From Rhizobium redzepovicii (GTDB lineage: Bacteria > Pseudomonadota > Alphaproteobacteria > Rhizobiales > Rhizobiaceae), in NCBI RefSeq assembly GCF_019793435.1, contig NZ_JAILYH010000004.1:62001-126000 (forward strand): DNA of 64,000 nucleotides, read 5' to 3'. This document shows positions 63,728 to 64,000 of this stretch, piece by piece. Made by a program: the position numbers and the translations under genes. How positions within the stretch are numbered: the first letter of the stretch is position 1; every line of letters begins with the position of its first letter. The notes beneath the pieces were generated by a model that had not been told where the DNA came from, did no database searches, and saw only the letters and a program-made list of their open reading frames with translations.

Positions 63728-64000
63728 CTACAGCGCGAGGCCGATATCGACAGCGAACTTTTCCAGCCCCATTGACGCTTGAGGAAGCGCTCCGTTTGGG
63801 CGAAAAGGCGTGGCGCTTTCGACCTCGATCTTTTCGAGTGTCGGCAGCGCCTGATCCTCGGGGCAGAAGGCAGGTTTTATTGGCCACCAGCGAATTTCAT
63901 CCGATCCAACGGGCAAGGGATGACGGGCTTGCGGCGCGGGCACTGCGGGTAATTGAGGCCGTTCTCGGCGTTGCCGCAGCGCTCGTTCTCGCCGTGCTGC
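63728..64000 (-). other. Unresolved region at the right edge
   Basis: The minus strand is open from the edge to TAG at 63730-63728, giving a proline/alanine-rich end (EIRWWPIKPAFCPEDQAL and then FAVDIGLAL). It could be the C-terminus of a gene beyond the window. It competes with the plus-strand start at 63880. I cannot decide between them from this sequence. Confidence 0.3.
63880..64000 (+). CDS. Possible N-terminus of a membrane protein, cut by the window edge
   Basis: From TTG 63880, six bases after GAAGGCAGG, 40 codons stay open to the edge. They begin LATSEFHPIQRARDDGLAAR and lead into a hydrophobic helix (VIEAVLGVAAALVLAVL). This is the look of the first helix of a small membrane protein, for example a TRAP small subunit, but too little is visible to name it. 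Confidence 0.35.
   Translation, partial: MATSEFHPIQRARDDGLAARALRVIEAVLGVAAALVLAVL

Overview
The window looks like chromosomal DNA of a Rhizobium species (order Hyphomicrobiales, Rhizobium leguminosarum/etli-like). This rests on the high-GC alphaproteobacterial codon use, a B12-dependent class II ribonucleotide reductase, palindromic intergenic repeats of the kind seen in Rhizobium genomes, and closely packed housekeeping genes. Everything was read by eye; no searches were run.

Layout. (1) 1-9432, all minus strand: an accessory cluster with an outer-membrane-like beta-barrel protein (cut by the window edge), a lipoprotein hydrolase, a DUF2092 protein with a small secreted partner, a membrane-anchored regulator with TolB-like and TPR parts, a small membrane protein, a secreted Cys-type sulfatase and its formylglycine-generating enzyme. 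Each transcription unit is preceded by the same 14-bp box, TACnGTAnnnTAC plus T/A. (2) 10014-17731: nrdJ with its terminator, a secreted sensor-like protein, gpt, a tandem universal stress protein and a CinA/MoaB-like protein. (3) 17732-23909: a lower-GC islet with a large polytopic membrane protein, a tRNA-Leu(UAA) gene interrupted by a group I intron, a SARP-like TPR regulator with a 72-aa partner, a 43-aa membrane protein and a VanZ-like protein. (4) 24102-41491: ilvA, an HlyU-like protein, a diguanylate cyclase, an MFS carrier, a TetR gene beside a broken SDR gene, azoR/LysR, cpdB, a PilZ protein, a DMT carrier, Lrp/ald, and an AraC-SDR-flavin reductase(broken)-DUF1330 cluster. (5) 41522-44757: a cysteine-related operon cysK-alaX-sseA-GNAT. 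(6) 44984-51671: a photooxidative (singlet oxygen) type cluster with chrR-like, SDR, cfa, DUF1365, flavin oxidoreductase and photolyase genes. chrR and the photolyase operon each have a TGATCC-N18-TA promoter, but no sigma gene is present. (7) 51846-54587: small secreted protein, an AsnC-type regulator with an early stop, DUF2000, HAD phosphatase. (8) 54610-63618: nitrate assimilation, nasT-nasS followed by narK-nirB-nirD-nasA. A sigma-54 promoter and a NasT-type two-hairpin antitermination leader lie in front of narK.

How it works together. The nitrate genes form a complete import-reduce-regulate module. The sulfatase cluster looks like a self-contained regulon in which the membrane-bound regulator may read an envelope signal and bind the shared boxes. 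The chrR/photolyase/cfa cluster resembles the RpoE-ChrR regulon of Rhodobacter. Three otherwise intact genes carry single in-frame stop codons (29113, 39692, 52819).
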